Shown here: in pieces, positions 1 through 8,868 of the stretch
Layout: each line of letters starts with the position of its first letter
Numbering within the stretch: the stretch's first letter is position 1
NCBI RefSeq assembly: GCF_935825525.1
Contig: NZ_CAKXZT010000013.1
Location: 18,674 to 82,673, forward strand
Direction of reading: 5' to 3'
DNA from: Mesorhizobium escarrei
Lineage (GTDB): Bacteria; Pseudomonadota; Alphaproteobacteria; Rhizobiales; Rhizobiaceae
Length of the DNA: 64,000 bases
The notes under the pieces: generated by a model
Seen by the model: only the letters and a program-made list of their open reading frames with translations
Told to the model about the DNA's origin: nothing
Databases searched by the model: none
Made by a program: the position numbers and the translations under genes

Positions 1-138
1 GTGCCGCTCAAGCAAGGCCTGATGCAGACGATCAGCTATTTTACGGAGCTCGAAGCCAGCCGTAACAAGGATCGAATTCCCCCAATTGCGACAAGCGTCA
101 AGTCCGCTTCAGGCCGACTGCAAAACCTGCAGGCCTGA
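1..138 (+). CDS. UDP-glucuronate decarboxylase-like epimerase, C-terminal end (partial)
   Basis: Only the last 45 codons are inside the window; the reading frame is open from base 1 and ends in TGA at 136-138. The segment VPLKQGLMQTISYFTEL resembles the C-terminal helix of extended SDR sugar-nucleotide epimerases and UDP-glucuronate decarboxylases, where a similar PLxEGLxxTIxYF stretch ends the protein. If so, the full protein would make UDP-xylose from UDP-glucuronate, which fits the xylosidase-like gene further down the same strand. The tail after this helix is about 28 residues longer than I expect. The identification rests on one short motif. Confidence 0.5.
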   Translation: MPLKQGLMQTISYFTELEASRNKDRIPPIATSVKSASGRLQNLQA

Positions 139-260
139 GGTCAGGGAGAGCTGCCCGCGGGCATGGTCATGGTGAGACGGTGACCGTGCCAACAGGCGCT
201 TTCACTTTTTCTCATCATGGGAACATCCAGTCGACCTCGCCGTTGGGCGAGGATATCGGT

Positions 261-461
261 ATGGAGAACGGACCCGTGCATCGAAAACGATCCGCCAAGG
301 ATATCGAGCAAATGGCCGAAAGGGAAACGGCTGCCTTTCTGAGACGTGCCTCGATCACCTACCTCGAATGCTGCGTGAGCCTGATGATGACGCACCTCGA
401 GCGCGAGGAAGTGGCCACCATCCTGGAAAAAGAAGCGGATATGCTGCGAAGCCTCGACTGA
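261..461 (+). CDS. Small charged hypothetical protein
   Basis: The product is 66 residues from ATG 261, which has a GAGGA element about 7 bases upstream; an in-frame upstream start at 180 would add 27 low-complexity residues and is less convincing. The product is helical and highly charged, with many Glu, Arg and Met residues, and has no signal peptide or membrane segment. I do not recognise the family. It lies between the epimerase tail and the inositol synthase promoter on the same strand. Confidence 0.5.
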   Translation: MENGPVHRKRSAKDIEQMAERETAAFLRRASITYLECCVSLMMTHLEREEVATILEKEADMLRSLD

Positions 462-555
462 GGCCTGCGGCGCTGAGGTCGGTCAGCCCAGGCAACGCAA
501 AACACAGGGCGCAGCTTTGATCCGAATGGAAGTTCGTGATTTTTCCAGGTCGCAA

Positions 556-580
556 GGAACATTCCCGGCAGCTGACAGTT
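556..580 (+). promoter_or_regulatory. Candidate EcfG-type (general stress) promoter upstream of ino1
   Basis: GGAAC at 556-560 is followed by a 16-base spacer and AGTT at 577-580, one base off the GGAAC-N16/17-CGTT consensus of alphaproteobacterial EcfG sigma factors. It lies about 40 bases before the GTG start at 623, and an EcfG-type sigma gene is present at 10.7-11.2 kb. Its position inside the alternative upstream reading frame supports the start at 623. Confidence 0.4.
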
Positions 581-622
581 CGGCGCGAGGAACTTACCTT
601 CAACAGCGATGGCGGCAGTTTC

Positions 623-1726
623 GTGGGATCAAAAAAGGTACGGATTGGAATAGCCGGCGTCGGCAATTGCGCGTCTTCCCTTGTCCAGGGCCTCTCATAT
701 TATCGGGACGCCAAGGGCAATGAGCCGATACCGGGCCTGATGCATGCCAACCTCGGCGGCTATCACGTCGATGACATCGAGGTGGTCTGTGCTTTCGACG
801 TCGCCAAGGGCAAAGTTGGGCGTGATGTGGCGGAAGCGATATACAATGCGCCCAACAATACCTTCCGCTTTGCCGATGTTGCAGCAACCGGCGTTCGCGT
901 CGAGCGCGGACCGACACTTGACGGCATCGGTAAATATCTGCGCGATGCGATCGAGGAGGCAGAAGAGCCGGTCGCGAATGTCAGCGCGCTGCTTCGGGAA
1001 AGCGGCGCGGACGTCCTGGTCTCATATCTGCCGGTCGGCTCGGAAGAAGCTACGCGTTTTTACGCCGAGTGCGCGCTCGAGGCCGGTTGCGCCTTCGTCA
1101 ACTGCATACCGGTCTTTATCGCATCGCGGCCTGAATGGCGCCGGCGCTTTGAACAGCGCGGTCTGCCGCTGGTCGGCGACGATATCAAAAGCCAGGTCGG
1201 CGCGACGATCGTGCACCGGTTGCTCGCCAATCTGTTCCGCGAGCGCGGCGTCCGCATCGACCGCACCTATCAGCTGAATTTCGGCGGTAACACCGATTTT
1301 CTCAACATGCTGGAGCGCGAGCGGCTGGAATCGAAGAAAATTTCCAAAACGCAATCCGTAGCCAGCCAGTTCGACGTTCCCCTGGAGGCCGGCAACATCC
1401 ATGTCGGCCCCAGCGACCATGTTCCTTGGCTTACCGATCGAAAATGGGCCTACATCCGCGTCGAAGGCACGACGTTCGGCGGCGTGCCGCTGAATGCAGA
1501 GCTCAAACTGGAAGTATGGGATTCGCCCAACTCGGCCGGGGTTGTTATCGACGCTGTCCGCTGCGCCAAACTGGCGCTTGACCGCGGCATCGCGGGAGCG
1601 CTCACCGGCCCTTGCAGCTATTTCATGAAGTCGCCACCCGAGCAGTTCACCGATGCCGAGGCACGCCAGCGCACGCTGTCTTTCATCGCCGGGAGGGACG
1701 AGCCGATGCTTGATGCCGCGGAATGA
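623..1726 (+). CDS. ino1: myo-inositol-1-phosphate synthase (inositol-3-phosphate synthase)
   Basis: This enzyme converts glucose 6-phosphate to 1L-myo-inositol 1-phosphate using NAD, in the cytoplasm. The sequence closely follows the short actinobacterial/archaeal form (about 367 residues): a Rossmann motif [11 protein letters not shown] near the N-terminus, [50 protein letters not shown] and [13 protein letters not shown], then a YFMKSPPEQ end. The GTG start at 623 gives 367 residues, the family length; an upstream GTG at 536 would add 29 unrelated residues and run through the candidate promoter. The stop overlaps the next start by 4 bases, so it heads a translationally coupled operon. It supplies the inositol for whatever the operon makes. 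Confidence 0.93.
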   Translation: MGSKKVRIGIAGVGNCASSLVQGLSYYRDAKGNEPIPGLMHANLGGYHVDDIEVVCAFDVAKGKVGRDVAEAIYNAPNNTFRFADVAATGVRVERGPTLDGIGKYLRDAIEEAEEPVANVSALLRESGADVLVSYLPVGSEEATRFYAECALEAGCAFVNCIPVFIASRPEWRRRFEQRGLPLVGDDIKSQVGATIVHRLLANLFRERGVRIDRTYQLNFGGNTDFLNMLERERLESKKISKTQSVASQFDVPLEAGNIHVGPSDHVPWLTDRKWAYIRVEGTTFGGVPLNAELKLEVWDSPNSAGVVIDAVRCAKLALDRGIAGALTGPCSYFMKSPPEQFTDAEARQRTLSFIAGRDEPMLDAAE

Positions 1727-2319
1727 CGACGACGTTCCTCTTGATCCGCCATGCGGCGCACGACAATGTCGGCGACTATCTTGCCGGACGCATGGCTGGA
1801 GTTTGCCTTGGCGAAACCGGCAGGGCACAAGCCTTGCGCCTGGCCAGCCACATGGCGCCGCGGCCGCTAGCGGCCATCTGTTGCAGCCCGCGCGAACGAA
1901 CCATGGAAACCGCAAAACCGATCGCAATCGCCTGCAATCCCGAGAAGATTACAATCTGCCAAGAGCTCGATGAGATCGACTTCGGCGCGTGGTCGGGCAA
2001 GACCTTCGAAGAGTTGAAACAGGACGCCGGCTGGCGGGTGTGGAACAGTCAACGCCAGCAGGCGAGGACGCCCGGCGGCGAGACAATGCTGGACGTCCAG
2101 CAACGTGTCATCTCGCTTATGCAGCAGCTTCGCAAACGCTACCAAAACCAGTCCGTGGCACTGGTCAGCCATGCCGACGTGATCAAGGCCGCCGTCTGCA
2201 AGGTGCTCGGCTTGCCGCTGGGAGACTGTTTTCGCTTCGACATCGACCCCGCTTCGATCACCACGGTCGTGTCCGGTGACTGGGGCTCCAAGCTGATCCG
2301 CCTAAACGAAGCCGCCTGA
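1723..2319 (+). CDS. Histidine phosphatase family protein (phosphoglycerate mutase-like)
   Basis: A 198-residue branch-1 histidine phosphatase. The catalytic LIRHAAHD motif is at residues 7-14, a second active-site Arg is in RERTMETA, an acidic [16 protein letters not shown] segment follows, and the second catalytic His lies in [10 protein letters not shown] near residue 148. Members hydrolyse phosphate monoesters; GpmB/CobC-type enzymes are the closest general relatives. Its ATGA overlap with ino1 suggests it acts on the same pathway, possibly dephosphorylating inositol phosphate or a phosphorylated inositol glycoside. The substrate is inferred from context only. Confidence 0.85.
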   Translation: MTTTFLLIRHAAHDNVGDYLAGRMAGVCLGETGRAQALRLASHMAPRPLAAICCSPRERTMETAKPIAIACNPEKITICQELDEIDFGAWSGKTFEELKQDAGWRVWNSQRQQARTPGGETMLDVQQRVISLMQQLRKRYQNQSVALVSHADVIKAAVCKVLGLPLGDCFRFDIDPASITTVVSGDWGSKLIRLNEAA

Positions 2320-2332
2320 CGAGGACTGCCGG

Positions 2333-3454
2333 ATGCGTATGGTCATTTTCGGTCTCACCGTCACCTCCTCGTGGGGAAACGGACACGCGACGCTGTGGCG
2401 CGGGCTAATCCGTGCGCTCGGCCGGCTGGGCTGGTCCGTCAGCTTTTTCGAACGCAACACCCCATACTATGCCGGCGCACGCGATCTTGATCATCTCGAT
2501 GGCGGCAATGTCGTTCTCTATCCGGAGTGGGAGCACATTCGCCATGTCGCAGAACAGGCGATCGGGCAATCGGACGTCGTGATCGTCACGTCCTATTGCC
2601 CGGACGCCGTGGAAGCATCGCGCCTGGCGCAGCAGGCCTGTCGCGGGCTGAAGGTTTTCTACGATCTCGACACGCCAGTCACACTAGCCCGGATCGAACA
2701 AGGTCTACGACCGGCGTATTACGGGCCCGAGGGGCTGCGCGATTTCGACCTCGTCCTCAGTTATACGGGGGGAACCGCAATCGATGCGCTGAAAACGCTG
2801 CTGGGCGCCCGCCGTGTCTTGCCTCTCTACGGCCATGTCGATCCCGAGCGACACCGGCCGGCCGAGCCCCGGGCTGAATTCGCCGGGGATTTATCCTATC
2901 TCGGAACTTATGCGGCCGATCGCCAGGCCGGCGTCGAAAAGCTGCTGGTCCGCACGGCAGCGCGCCTGCCGGACCACCGCTTCGTCATCGGCGGCGCCCA
3001 ATATCCGCATGAATTTCCGTGGGGCGAAAACATCTTTTTTGTCAGGCACCTTCCGCCTGCGGATCATCCGGCCTTCTTCTGCTCATCGCGCCTGACGCTG
3101 AACGTGACCCGCGAGGCGATGGCCAGGAGGGGCTGGTGTCCTTCGGGCAGGCTGTTCGAGGCGGCAGCCTGCGGCGCGGCGATCGTGAGCGACACCTGGC
3201 CCGGGCTGAGCAGTTTTCTCCAACCCGGCAGCGAGATCATCCTGGCGGACACCACCGACGATGTGGTCGCGGCAGTCGGCTTGCCCGACAGCGAAGTCGA
3301 CGCAATCCGGCGCCGGGCGCGCGAGCGGGTGTTGGACGAACACACCTCTGCGCAGCGCGCCAGGGAACTGGACCGCCTCCTGTCCGATTCATTGCAGGGC
3401 TTGACGGCGGGGCAGGGCTTGACGGCGGGCGAGCCGTTGAAGGAAGCAATCTGA
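2333..3454 (+). CDS. CgeB-like family glycosyltransferase
   Basis: The product is 373 residues. The N-terminal half carries a Rossmann-like start (MVIFGLTVTSSWGNGHATLW) and a SYTGG segment; the C-terminal half has the GT-B donor-site pattern SGRLFEAAACGAAIVSD followed by acidic residues, as in the CgeB/DUF3880 family of retaining-type glycosyltransferases. No signal peptide is seen, so it is cytosolic. The spacing to the phosphatase is 13 bases and its stop overlaps the next start. The extreme C-terminus contains two copies of GLTAG from an 18-bp tandem duplication. Donor and acceptor are unknown. Confidence 0.75.
   Translation: MRMVIFGLTVTSSWGNGHATLWRGLIRALGRLGWSVSFFERNTPYYAGARDLDHLDGGNVVLYPEWEHIRHVAEQAIGQSDVVIVTSYCPDAVEASRLAQQACRGLKVFYDLDTPVTLARIEQGLRPAYYGPEGLRDFDLVLSYTGGTAIDALKTLLGARRVLPLYGHVDPERHRPAEPRAEFAGDLSYLGTYAADRQAGVEKLLVRTAARLPDHRFVIGGAQYPHEFPWGENIFFVRHLPPADHPAFFCSSRLTLNVTREAMARRGWCPSGRLFEAAACGAAIVSDTWPGLSSFLQPGSEIILADTTDDVVAAVGLPDSEVDAIRRRARERVLDEHTSAQRARELDRLLSDSLQGLTAGQGLTAGEPLKEAI
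3395..3430 (+). repeat. 18-bp tandem duplication at the 3' end of the glycosyltransferase
   Basis: Two copies of an 18-base unit beginning cagggcttgacggcggg, at 3395-3412 and 3413-3430, differing only in the last base. The duplication is in frame and adds six residues, so copy number could vary between strains without breaking the gene. Confidence 0.85.
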
Positions 3455-4260
3455 TGTTGGGCATCGTGCCCGCCGCTGGCCGCGGCAGCCGCATTCAACC
3501 GCTCGGCTTCTCAAAGGAGCTGCTGCCGGTCGGCAGCCGCATCGACGGCCAGACCGAGCGTCCTTGCGCGGTGAGCGAGTATCTGGTGCGTCGCATGGTG
3601 CGCAACGGCGTCGACAAAATCTGCTTCGTCATCGGATCGGGAAAATCGGACATTCTCGAATACTACGCCGCCGGCTACGGCGACGCCGCCGCATTGTTTG
3701 TCGTGCAGCCCAACCCCGTCGGTCTTTGCGACGCGATCTTCCGCGCCGCGCCGCTGGTCGCGCCGGACGAGACGGTTCTGATCGGCCTGCCCGACACGAT
3801 CTGGTTTCCGGAAGATGGCTTTTGCCGCCTGCCGGACGACCGGCTGTCGTTTTTGCTGTTCCCGGTGGATCACCCGGAACTGTTCGATGCCGTCGTTCTC
3901 GACCAGGACGACCGGGTGAAGGAGATCCAGGTCAAGCAACAAGGCGCCGCATCGAACTGGATTTGGGGGGCGTTCAAGATGCCGGGCCGCATACTTCACC
4001 AGCTTGCCGCGCTTTGGCGCGAGCGGGATCAAAGCGACGAATACGTCGGCACCCTGATCAACGCCTATTTGGCGGCCGGCGGTGAGGCTTGCGGCGTCAA
4101 GGCAGGCACCGCCTATGTCGACGTCGGCACGTTCAACGGCTACCGCACCGCGCTTCGGCTGCTTGAGAACAACGACACTACGTTGGAGGACCCGAAAAAC
4201 CTCATATTCGCGCTGCCGGGGCAGGCGCAGATACCAAGCCATCCAGGCGAAGGAGGCTAG
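3454..4260 (+). CDS. Sugar nucleotidyltransferase
   Basis: A 268-residue NTP_transferase-type protein. The N-terminal MLGIVPAAGRGSRIQPLG is a classic nucleotide-binding signature of glucose-1-phosphate nucleotidyltransferases, followed by FSKELLPVG with the usual Lys. GLPDTIWF carries the metal-binding Asp, and DVGTFNGYRTALRLLE closes the fold. These enzymes activate a sugar 1-phosphate to an NDP-sugar. ATG 3454 is chosen because it overlaps the preceding stop (ATGA-like coupling) and starts exactly at the family motif; the frame is open much further upstream, but that part is an overprint of the glycosyltransferase. It probably supplies a donor to one of the two glycosyltransferases here. 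Confidence 0.85.
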   Translation: MLGIVPAAGRGSRIQPLGFSKELLPVGSRIDGQTERPCAVSEYLVRRMVRNGVDKICFVIGSGKSDILEYYAAGYGDAAALFVVQPNPVGLCDAIFRAAPLVAPDETVLIGLPDTIWFPEDGFCRLPDDRLSFLLFPVDHPELFDAVVLDQDDRVKEIQVKQQGAASNWIWGAFKMPGRILHQLAALWRERDQSDEYVGTLINAYLAAGGEACGVKAGTAYVDVGTFNGYRTALRLLENNDTTLEDPKNLIFALPGQAQIPSHPGEGG

Positions 4261-4262
4261 CC

Positions 4263-5024
4263 ATGCTGCGTTCGAACGCCGAAATCCGCCGCCGCATCGA
4301 TGCCCTTGGCCCGTGGTTCCACAACATGGAGTTGGCGGGCGTCGAAACCGCCCCCGACCATTTCCTCGGCAACTACCCGCTGATCAAATGGCGCAAGTTC
4401 GCCGACGCCATTCCTGCCGATCTGTCCGGCAAGGCCGTGCTCGACATAGGCTGCAACGCCGGCTTCTACTCGATCGAGATGAAGCGACGCGGCGCCGGCC
4501 GCGTCCTCGGCATCGATTTCGATGAAGCCTATCTCGCGCAGGCGCGCTTCGCCGCCGAAATCGCGGACTGCGACATCGAATTCCAGCAGCTGTCGGTCTA
4601 CGACGTCGGCGCCCTGCGGGAGAAATTCGACATCGTCCTGTTCATGGGCGTGCTTTATCACCTGCGCCACCCCCTGCTCGCTCTCGATCTGATCCGGCAG
4701 CACGTTGCCGGCGACCTGATGATCTTCCAGTCCATGCAGCGCGGCAGCATCGAACTGCCTGCACTCGACGAGAATTATCCTTTCTGGACCCACGATCTGT
4801 TCGACCGGCCGGAGTTTCCGAAGCTGCATTTCGTCGAGCATCGCTATGCCGACGACCCGACCAACTGGTGGATTCCCAATCGCGCCTGCACCGAAGCGAT
4901 GCTGCGCAGCGCCGGCTTCGAGATCGTGCTGCACCCGGAGCAAGAGGTTTATTTCTGCCGCGCCGCCGGTGAGCCGGCCGGCGGCGGCGCCGTCTACCCG
5001 TCGAAAGGACCACTTCATGATTGA
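4263..5024 (+). CDS. Class I SAM-dependent methyltransferase (TIGR04290-like)
   Basis: 253 residues. The SAM-binding motif I is VLDIGCNAGFYSIEM (about residues 59-73), followed by the acidic motif II GIDFDEAYLAQA and motif IV FDIVLFMGVLYHLRHPLLAL. The N-terminal WFHNMEL segment and the MGVLYHLRHP box resemble CmoB-like methyltransferases, and the overall pattern matches what I recall of family TIGR04290, which occurs in sugar-type clusters like this one. It follows the nucleotidyltransferase by 2 bases. A sugar or inositol hydroxyl is the probable acceptor, by inference from context. Confidence 0.82.
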   Translation: MLRSNAEIRRRIDALGPWFHNMELAGVETAPDHFLGNYPLIKWRKFADAIPADLSGKAVLDIGCNAGFYSIEMKRRGAGRVLGIDFDEAYLAQARFAAEIADCDIEFQQLSVYDVGALREKFDIVLFMGVLYHLRHPLLALDLIRQHVAGDLMIFQSMQRGSIELPALDENYPFWTHDLFDRPEFPKLHFVEHRYADDPTNWWIPNRACTEAMLRSAGFEIVLHPEQEVYFCRAAGEPAGGGAVYPSKGPLHD

Positions 5025-5949
5025 AGCCGCGATGATCTGGAACGAGCCGAACAACAAATCCCATTGGGATCCCGAACTCGACCCCGACTGGAGCCGCTTC
5101 GCCGACATGGCAATACTGGCCTCCGATGCGATCGCATCGGCAAACCCCGCCGTGACCAAGATCCTGGGGGGCATTTCGCCGATCGATGCCGATTTCATGG
5201 CGCTCATGAAGCAATACGGGGTGCTCGATCATGTCGATGCCGTCGGTGTGCATGGCTTCCCACTCGACTGGAATCTCTGGCAGATTCAGGAATGGCCCCA
5301 GAAGATCGGCGAGATTTCGACCGTCACTGATCTTCCCGTATGGGTCAGCGAAGTTGGTGTGTCGAGCTTCGGGGCGGAGGAGGTGCAGATCTGGGGTTTG
5401 CGCAGGAGCGCCGAACTGCTGCTCGGGAATGCCTCGCGCGTGCAATGGTACAGTCTCTACGATCTTCCGCGCGAATGGGGTGCAACGACGCGTCACCGCG
5501 AGGCCGAAGGCTCCTCCTACTATCGCCACTTCTACATGGGCCTGCTACGCGAAGACGGCACGCCCAAACCCGCGCTCGAGGAATTCCTGCGTTACGCACC
5601 CGAGATGGGACTGGTGCAATGGTTCCACTTTGAAGATCCCCGGCTGGACGACGCCGTCGCCTGGATGAAACGGCTGGGCGTCACCAATCTGCGGACCGGG
5701 CTTTCCTGGGCCGACAGTTTCAGGCCGAATGCGCTGGATTGGTACGACCGGCAGATGGAAGCACTTGCCGATTTCGACGTGACCATCACCTTCTGCTTTA
5801 CTCCGGAGCACCGTGGAGTGATGCCGCATCACACCAGTCCGCCGCTGGTGCCGGAGGAATTTGCGGAGTTTTGCGCGACGATGACCCGCCGCTACGCTCC
5901 AGCCATGGCTGCCTCGCCGGTCAGAGCGGTGCGTGCTTCGGCAGCATGA
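5017..5949 (+). CDS. Beta-xylosidase-like glycoside hydrolase (clan GH-A), apparently circularly permuted
   Basis: 310 residues from ATG 5017, which has GAAAGGA 8 bases upstream and overlaps the methyltransferase stop by 8 bases. The acid/base motif WNEP sits at residues 7-10, right at the N-terminus, and the nucleophile candidate is the Glu of WVSEVGVSSF near residue 110. The C-terminal third (about residues 195-300) reads like the first strands of a (beta/alpha)8 barrel: WMKRLGVTNLRTGLSWAD, then TFCFTPEHRG and HHTSPPLVPEEFAEFC. So the barrel halves are in reversed order compared with ordinary GH-A enzymes. There is no signal peptide. The xylosidase label is approximate; a transglycosylase role in the pathway is also possible. 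Confidence 0.7.
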   Translation: MIEAAMIWNEPNNKSHWDPELDPDWSRFADMAILASDAIASANPAVTKILGGISPIDADFMALMKQYGVLDHVDAVGVHGFPLDWNLWQIQEWPQKIGEISTVTDLPVWVSEVGVSSFGAEEVQIWGLRRSAELLLGNASRVQWYSLYDLPREWGATTRHREAEGSSYYRHFYMGLLREDGTPKPALEEFLRYAPEMGLVQWFHFEDPRLDDAVAWMKRLGVTNLRTGLSWADSFRPNALDWYDRQMEALADFDVTITFCFTPEHRGVMPHHTSPPLVPEEFAEFCATMTRRYAPAMAASPVRAVRASAA

Positions 5950-5956
5950 ATGTGCC

Positions 5957-6808
5957 ATGCAACACGCACCTGACAGGTCCGGACAGCTTGCCGAATTCGC
6001 GGCCTTATTGCTAGGTGCTGCTCCGCACTGCTCTGACGGTGCTGAGATCATGATCGTTGTCGCGCATCCGGACGACGAGACCATCGGCATCGGCGGGCAT
6101 CTTGCCGGCTTGCGTGGATCTCGCATCGTTCATGTCACCGATGGCGCGCCGCGAGACCTTGAAGACGCGCGAGCATACGGCTTCGAGACGTGGCAGGACT
6201 ATGCCGAGGCCCGCCATAGGGAGTTGGAGACGGCGCTGGCAGCAGCGGGATTGCCGTCGACGGCCCTGCTCAGCCTCGGCCATCCCGACAAGCAAGCCGC
6301 CGGAAATCTTGGCTCGCTCGCACGGGAGTTGACCGGCCTTCTTGCCGATCGCGATATCAGCTTCGTCTGTACGCATCCTTATGAAGGTGGTCACCCCGAC
6401 CATGACGCGACCGCCTTTGCCGTCCATGCGGCCTGCCATTTGCTGCGCCGCGACGGACGCCAGGCGCCGGCCATCGTCGAAATGGCGTTCTATTCCGCCG
6501 GACCTGATGGTGCGGTCCTTCAGGATTTCAATAGCCATTCCGACAGCGAGTGCATCGAATTGCACCTTACGGAAGCGGCTTTCGAACGGAAGCAGTGCAT
6601 GCTGGCCTGCCACCGGACTCAGCAACGGACGCTGGCGCCGTTCACGGCGCGCGTCGAACGTTTCCGGGTGGCGCCTGCATATGATTTCCTGGCGCTGCCG
6701 AACAACGGCAGGCTTTATTACGAGGCGCTGCCGCTCGGCTTCGAGCCGGCGGTTTGGCTTCACGCCGCGGCCGCTGCGCATGAGGAGCTTGGGCTCGACC
6801 GACCATGA
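5957..6808 (+). CDS. PIG-L family deacetylase
   Basis: 283 residues from ATG 5957; a GTG at 5933 would add eight residues and overlap the previous gene. The zinc-binding motif VVAHPDDETIGIGGH is about 30 residues in and the second metal-binding site GGHPDHDAT follows near residue 145, as in MshB, BshB and GlcNAc-PI deacetylases. These enzymes remove an N-acetyl group from GlcNAc attached to inositol or malate-type aglycones. Its place in an operon with inositol-phosphate synthase and glycosyltransferases makes a GlcNAc-inositol-like substrate plausible. The stop overlaps the next start by 4 bases. Confidence 0.87.
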   Translation: MQHAPDRSGQLAEFAALLLGAAPHCSDGAEIMIVVAHPDDETIGIGGHLAGLRGSRIVHVTDGAPRDLEDARAYGFETWQDYAEARHRELETALAAAGLPSTALLSLGHPDKQAAGNLGSLARELTGLLADRDISFVCTHPYEGGHPDHDATAFAVHAACHLLRRDGRQAPAIVEMAFYSAGPDGAVLQDFNSHSDSECIELHLTEAAFERKQCMLACHRTQQRTLAPFTARVERFRVAPAYDFLALPNNGRLYYEALPLGFEPAVWLHAAAAAHEELGLDRP

Positions 6809-7869
6809 CCCTCACCGTCCTGAACGTCGCCTACCCTCTCGCGCCAGTCGGCCCGGATGCGGTTGGCGGTGCCGAGCAGGTGCTGTCGATGCTCGACCAG
6901 GCACTCGTGCGCGCCGGACACGCTTCCATCGTGATCGGTTGCCAGGGCTCCGAAGCGGCGGGCGTCCTCATCGAGACACCTGCCGAACCGGGGGTGCTCG
7001 ACGATGCGGCGAAAAAACGGGCACAGCGCTCCCACCGCGTCGCGATAGACGTTGCACGCGCCCGTTGGCCAATCGACGTGGTTCATCTGCACGGCATCGA
7101 TTTTAATGCCTATCTGCCTGACGATGGCGCTACACTTGTAAGCCTGCACCTGCCGCTCGACTGGTATCCGGCCGACGATTTGCGCCCGATCCGCGACGAT
7201 CTATGGCTTCACGCCGTCTCGATGGCTCAACAGAGGACCGCGCCGCCGGGTGCCAGGCTGGTTGCAGCCATTCCAAACGGCGTCGATTTCGACGCGCTGA
7301 GCGGTCGGCAGTCCAAGCGCAACTTCGCGCTGGTGCTCAGCCGCATCTGTCCGGAAAAAGGCATCCACCTGGCACTGGACGCGGCCAAACAGGCTGGCGT
7401 GCCGCTGGTCATCGGCGGCAAGGTCTATCCCTACCAAACCCACACGCTTTACTTCCGTGACGAAGTCCAGCCGCGCCTCGACAAGCGGCGCCGCTTCCTC
7501 GGTCCGCTCGGCTTCACGGCCAAACGGCGCTTTCTCAACGCCGCCCGCTGCCTCGTCATTCCCAGCCTCGCCGCGGAAACCAGCTCGCTTGTCGCGATGG
7601 AGGCTCTCGCCTGCGGCACGCCGGTTGTCGCCTTTCCAAACGGCGCGCTGCCGGATGTGGTCGAACACGGCAGGACGGGCTTTCTGGTCAATGACATCGA
7701 TGAGATGGCGGAGGCCATCGTCGCAGCATCCGGCCTGGATGCCGAGATATGCCGGGCCGAGGCGCGGCGGCGCTTTTCGCTCGACCAAATGATTTCGTCT
7801 TACATGGACGCCTACCAAGCGCTGGCAGGACTTGGTGCCGGCCGCAGGCGCCTCGCGGCGGTGCAGTGA
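6805..7869 (+). CDS. Glycosyltransferase family 4 protein
   Basis: 354 residues with a GT-B layout. The N-terminal acceptor domain contains the Gly-rich GGAEQVLSML; the C-terminal donor domain has LSRICPEKGIHLALDAA and the GT4 E-x7-E signature in ETSSLVAMEALACGTPVVAF, then VVEHGRTGFLV. MshA, which joins GlcNAc to inositol phosphate in mycothiol synthesis, belongs to this family, but so do many LPS and EPS enzymes. It overlaps the deacetylase by 4 bases. Confidence 0.88.
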   Translation: MTLTVLNVAYPLAPVGPDAVGGAEQVLSMLDQALVRAGHASIVIGCQGSEAAGVLIETPAEPGVLDDAAKKRAQRSHRVAIDVARARWPIDVVHLHGIDFNAYLPDDGATLVSLHLPLDWYPADDLRPIRDDLWLHAVSMAQQRTAPPGARLVAAIPNGVDFDALSGRQSKRNFALVLSRICPEKGIHLALDAAKQAGVPLVIGGKVYPYQTHTLYFRDEVQPRLDKRRRFLGPLGFTAKRRFLNAARCLVIPSLAAETSSLVAMEALACGTPVVAFPNGALPDVVEHGRTGFLVNDIDEMAEAIVAASGLDAEICRAEARRRFSLDQMISSYMDAYQALAGLGAGRRRLAAVQ

Positions 7870-7878
7870 GCGGTTTTC

Positions 7879-8868
7879 ATGCTCCGCTCCGAGATCATCG
7901 ACGATCCGGCCGACCTTGAGGCCCTGGCGCCGCGCTGGTGGGAGTTGTGGGCGCACAGCCGGACAGCGACGCCGTTCCAAAGCCCTGCCTGGCTGGTGCC
8001 GTGGTGGCGCGCATTCGCGCCCGGAGAGCTGGCGACGATCGCTGTCTGGCGAGGCGACGATCTGGTGGGATTGGCACCGCTTTACCTGGAACAGGCAACT
8101 TCCGGGTCGCGACTGCTTCCGGTTGGGATTTCGTTGAGCGACTATCTGGATGTCCTGTGTTTTCCCGGCATCGAAGCGGCTGTCGCCGCCGTCATCGCCG
8201 ACCGGGTTGTTGCGATCAATTGGTCGCAATGGATTTTACCGGACCTGCCGGCCGGTGCTGCCGGTCTCACTATCGCGCACCCTGCGCTGGAGGCAGGTCA
8301 ACCCGTCGACCACGCCGCTTGTCCCGTGCTCCCGATCGCTGGCGACGATGCGCTTGCGGTCTGCGTTCCGGCGCGGCGAAGACGCCAGTTGCGCCGCGCA
8401 CACAACGCCGCACGCCGGCGCGGCTGCGTCTCCATCATACCGGCGCAGGCCGATCTCAAAGCGTTTTTCGATCACCTGGTCCGCCTTCACGGCGCGCGTT
8501 GGGCCGGGCGTGGCGACGGCGTTCTGGCCGATCCGGCTGCAGAAGAATTCCATCGGCAGGCGCTTCCCATGCTTGCCGCGCAGGGTCTTGTCCGATGCTG
8601 GCTTGTTGCTATCGATGATGCTGTTGTCGGCGCCTATTACGGATTTCATCATCGCCACCGCGCCTACGCCTACCTTGGCGGTTTTGATCCGGCCTATGCC
8701 GAGGAAAGTCCCGGCGCAATCCTGATCGGTCACGCGATTGCCGAGGCGGCTCGTGAAGGGGCGCGGGAGTTCGATTTTCTGCGCGGCCAGGAGAACTACA
8801 AGTATGGCTGGGGCGCCGTCGACCAATGGACAATGCGAAAGGTCTGGACGCGGAGCATGGCTCGATGA
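7879..8868 (+). CDS. GNAT/FemAB-like acyltransferase (CelD/BcsL type)
   Basis: 329 residues matching the Acetyltransf_6 (PF13480) pattern. The N-terminus has TPFQSPAWLVPWWRAFAPGE, the middle has RRRQLRRAHNAARRRG, and the C-terminal core includes LVAIDDAVVGAYYGF, YLGGFDPAYAEESPGAILI and EFDFLRGQENYKYGWG. Family members transfer acyl or aminoacyl groups to amines. After a PIG-L deacetylase, an N-acyl transfer onto the freed amine would be logical. The stop overlaps the next start by 4 bases. Confidence 0.82.
   Translation: MLRSEIIDDPADLEALAPRWWELWAHSRTATPFQSPAWLVPWWRAFAPGELATIAVWRGDDLVGLAPLYLEQATSGSRLLPVGISLSDYLDVLCFPGIEAAVAAVIADRVVAINWSQWILPDLPAGAAGLTIAHPALEAGQPVDHAACPVLPIAGDDALAVCVPARRRRQLRRAHNAARRRGCVSIIPAQADLKAFFDHLVRLHGARWAGRGDGVLADPAAEEFHRQALPMLAAQGLVRCWLVAIDDAVVGAYYGFHHRHRAYAYLGGFDPAYAEESPGAILIGHAIAEAAREGAREFDFLRGQENYKYGWGAVDQWTMRKVWTRSMAR

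Noticed and set aside
536..622. An upstream GTG start for the inositol-phosphate synthase
   Set aside because: It would add 29 residues with no match to the family and would overlap a candidate promoter.
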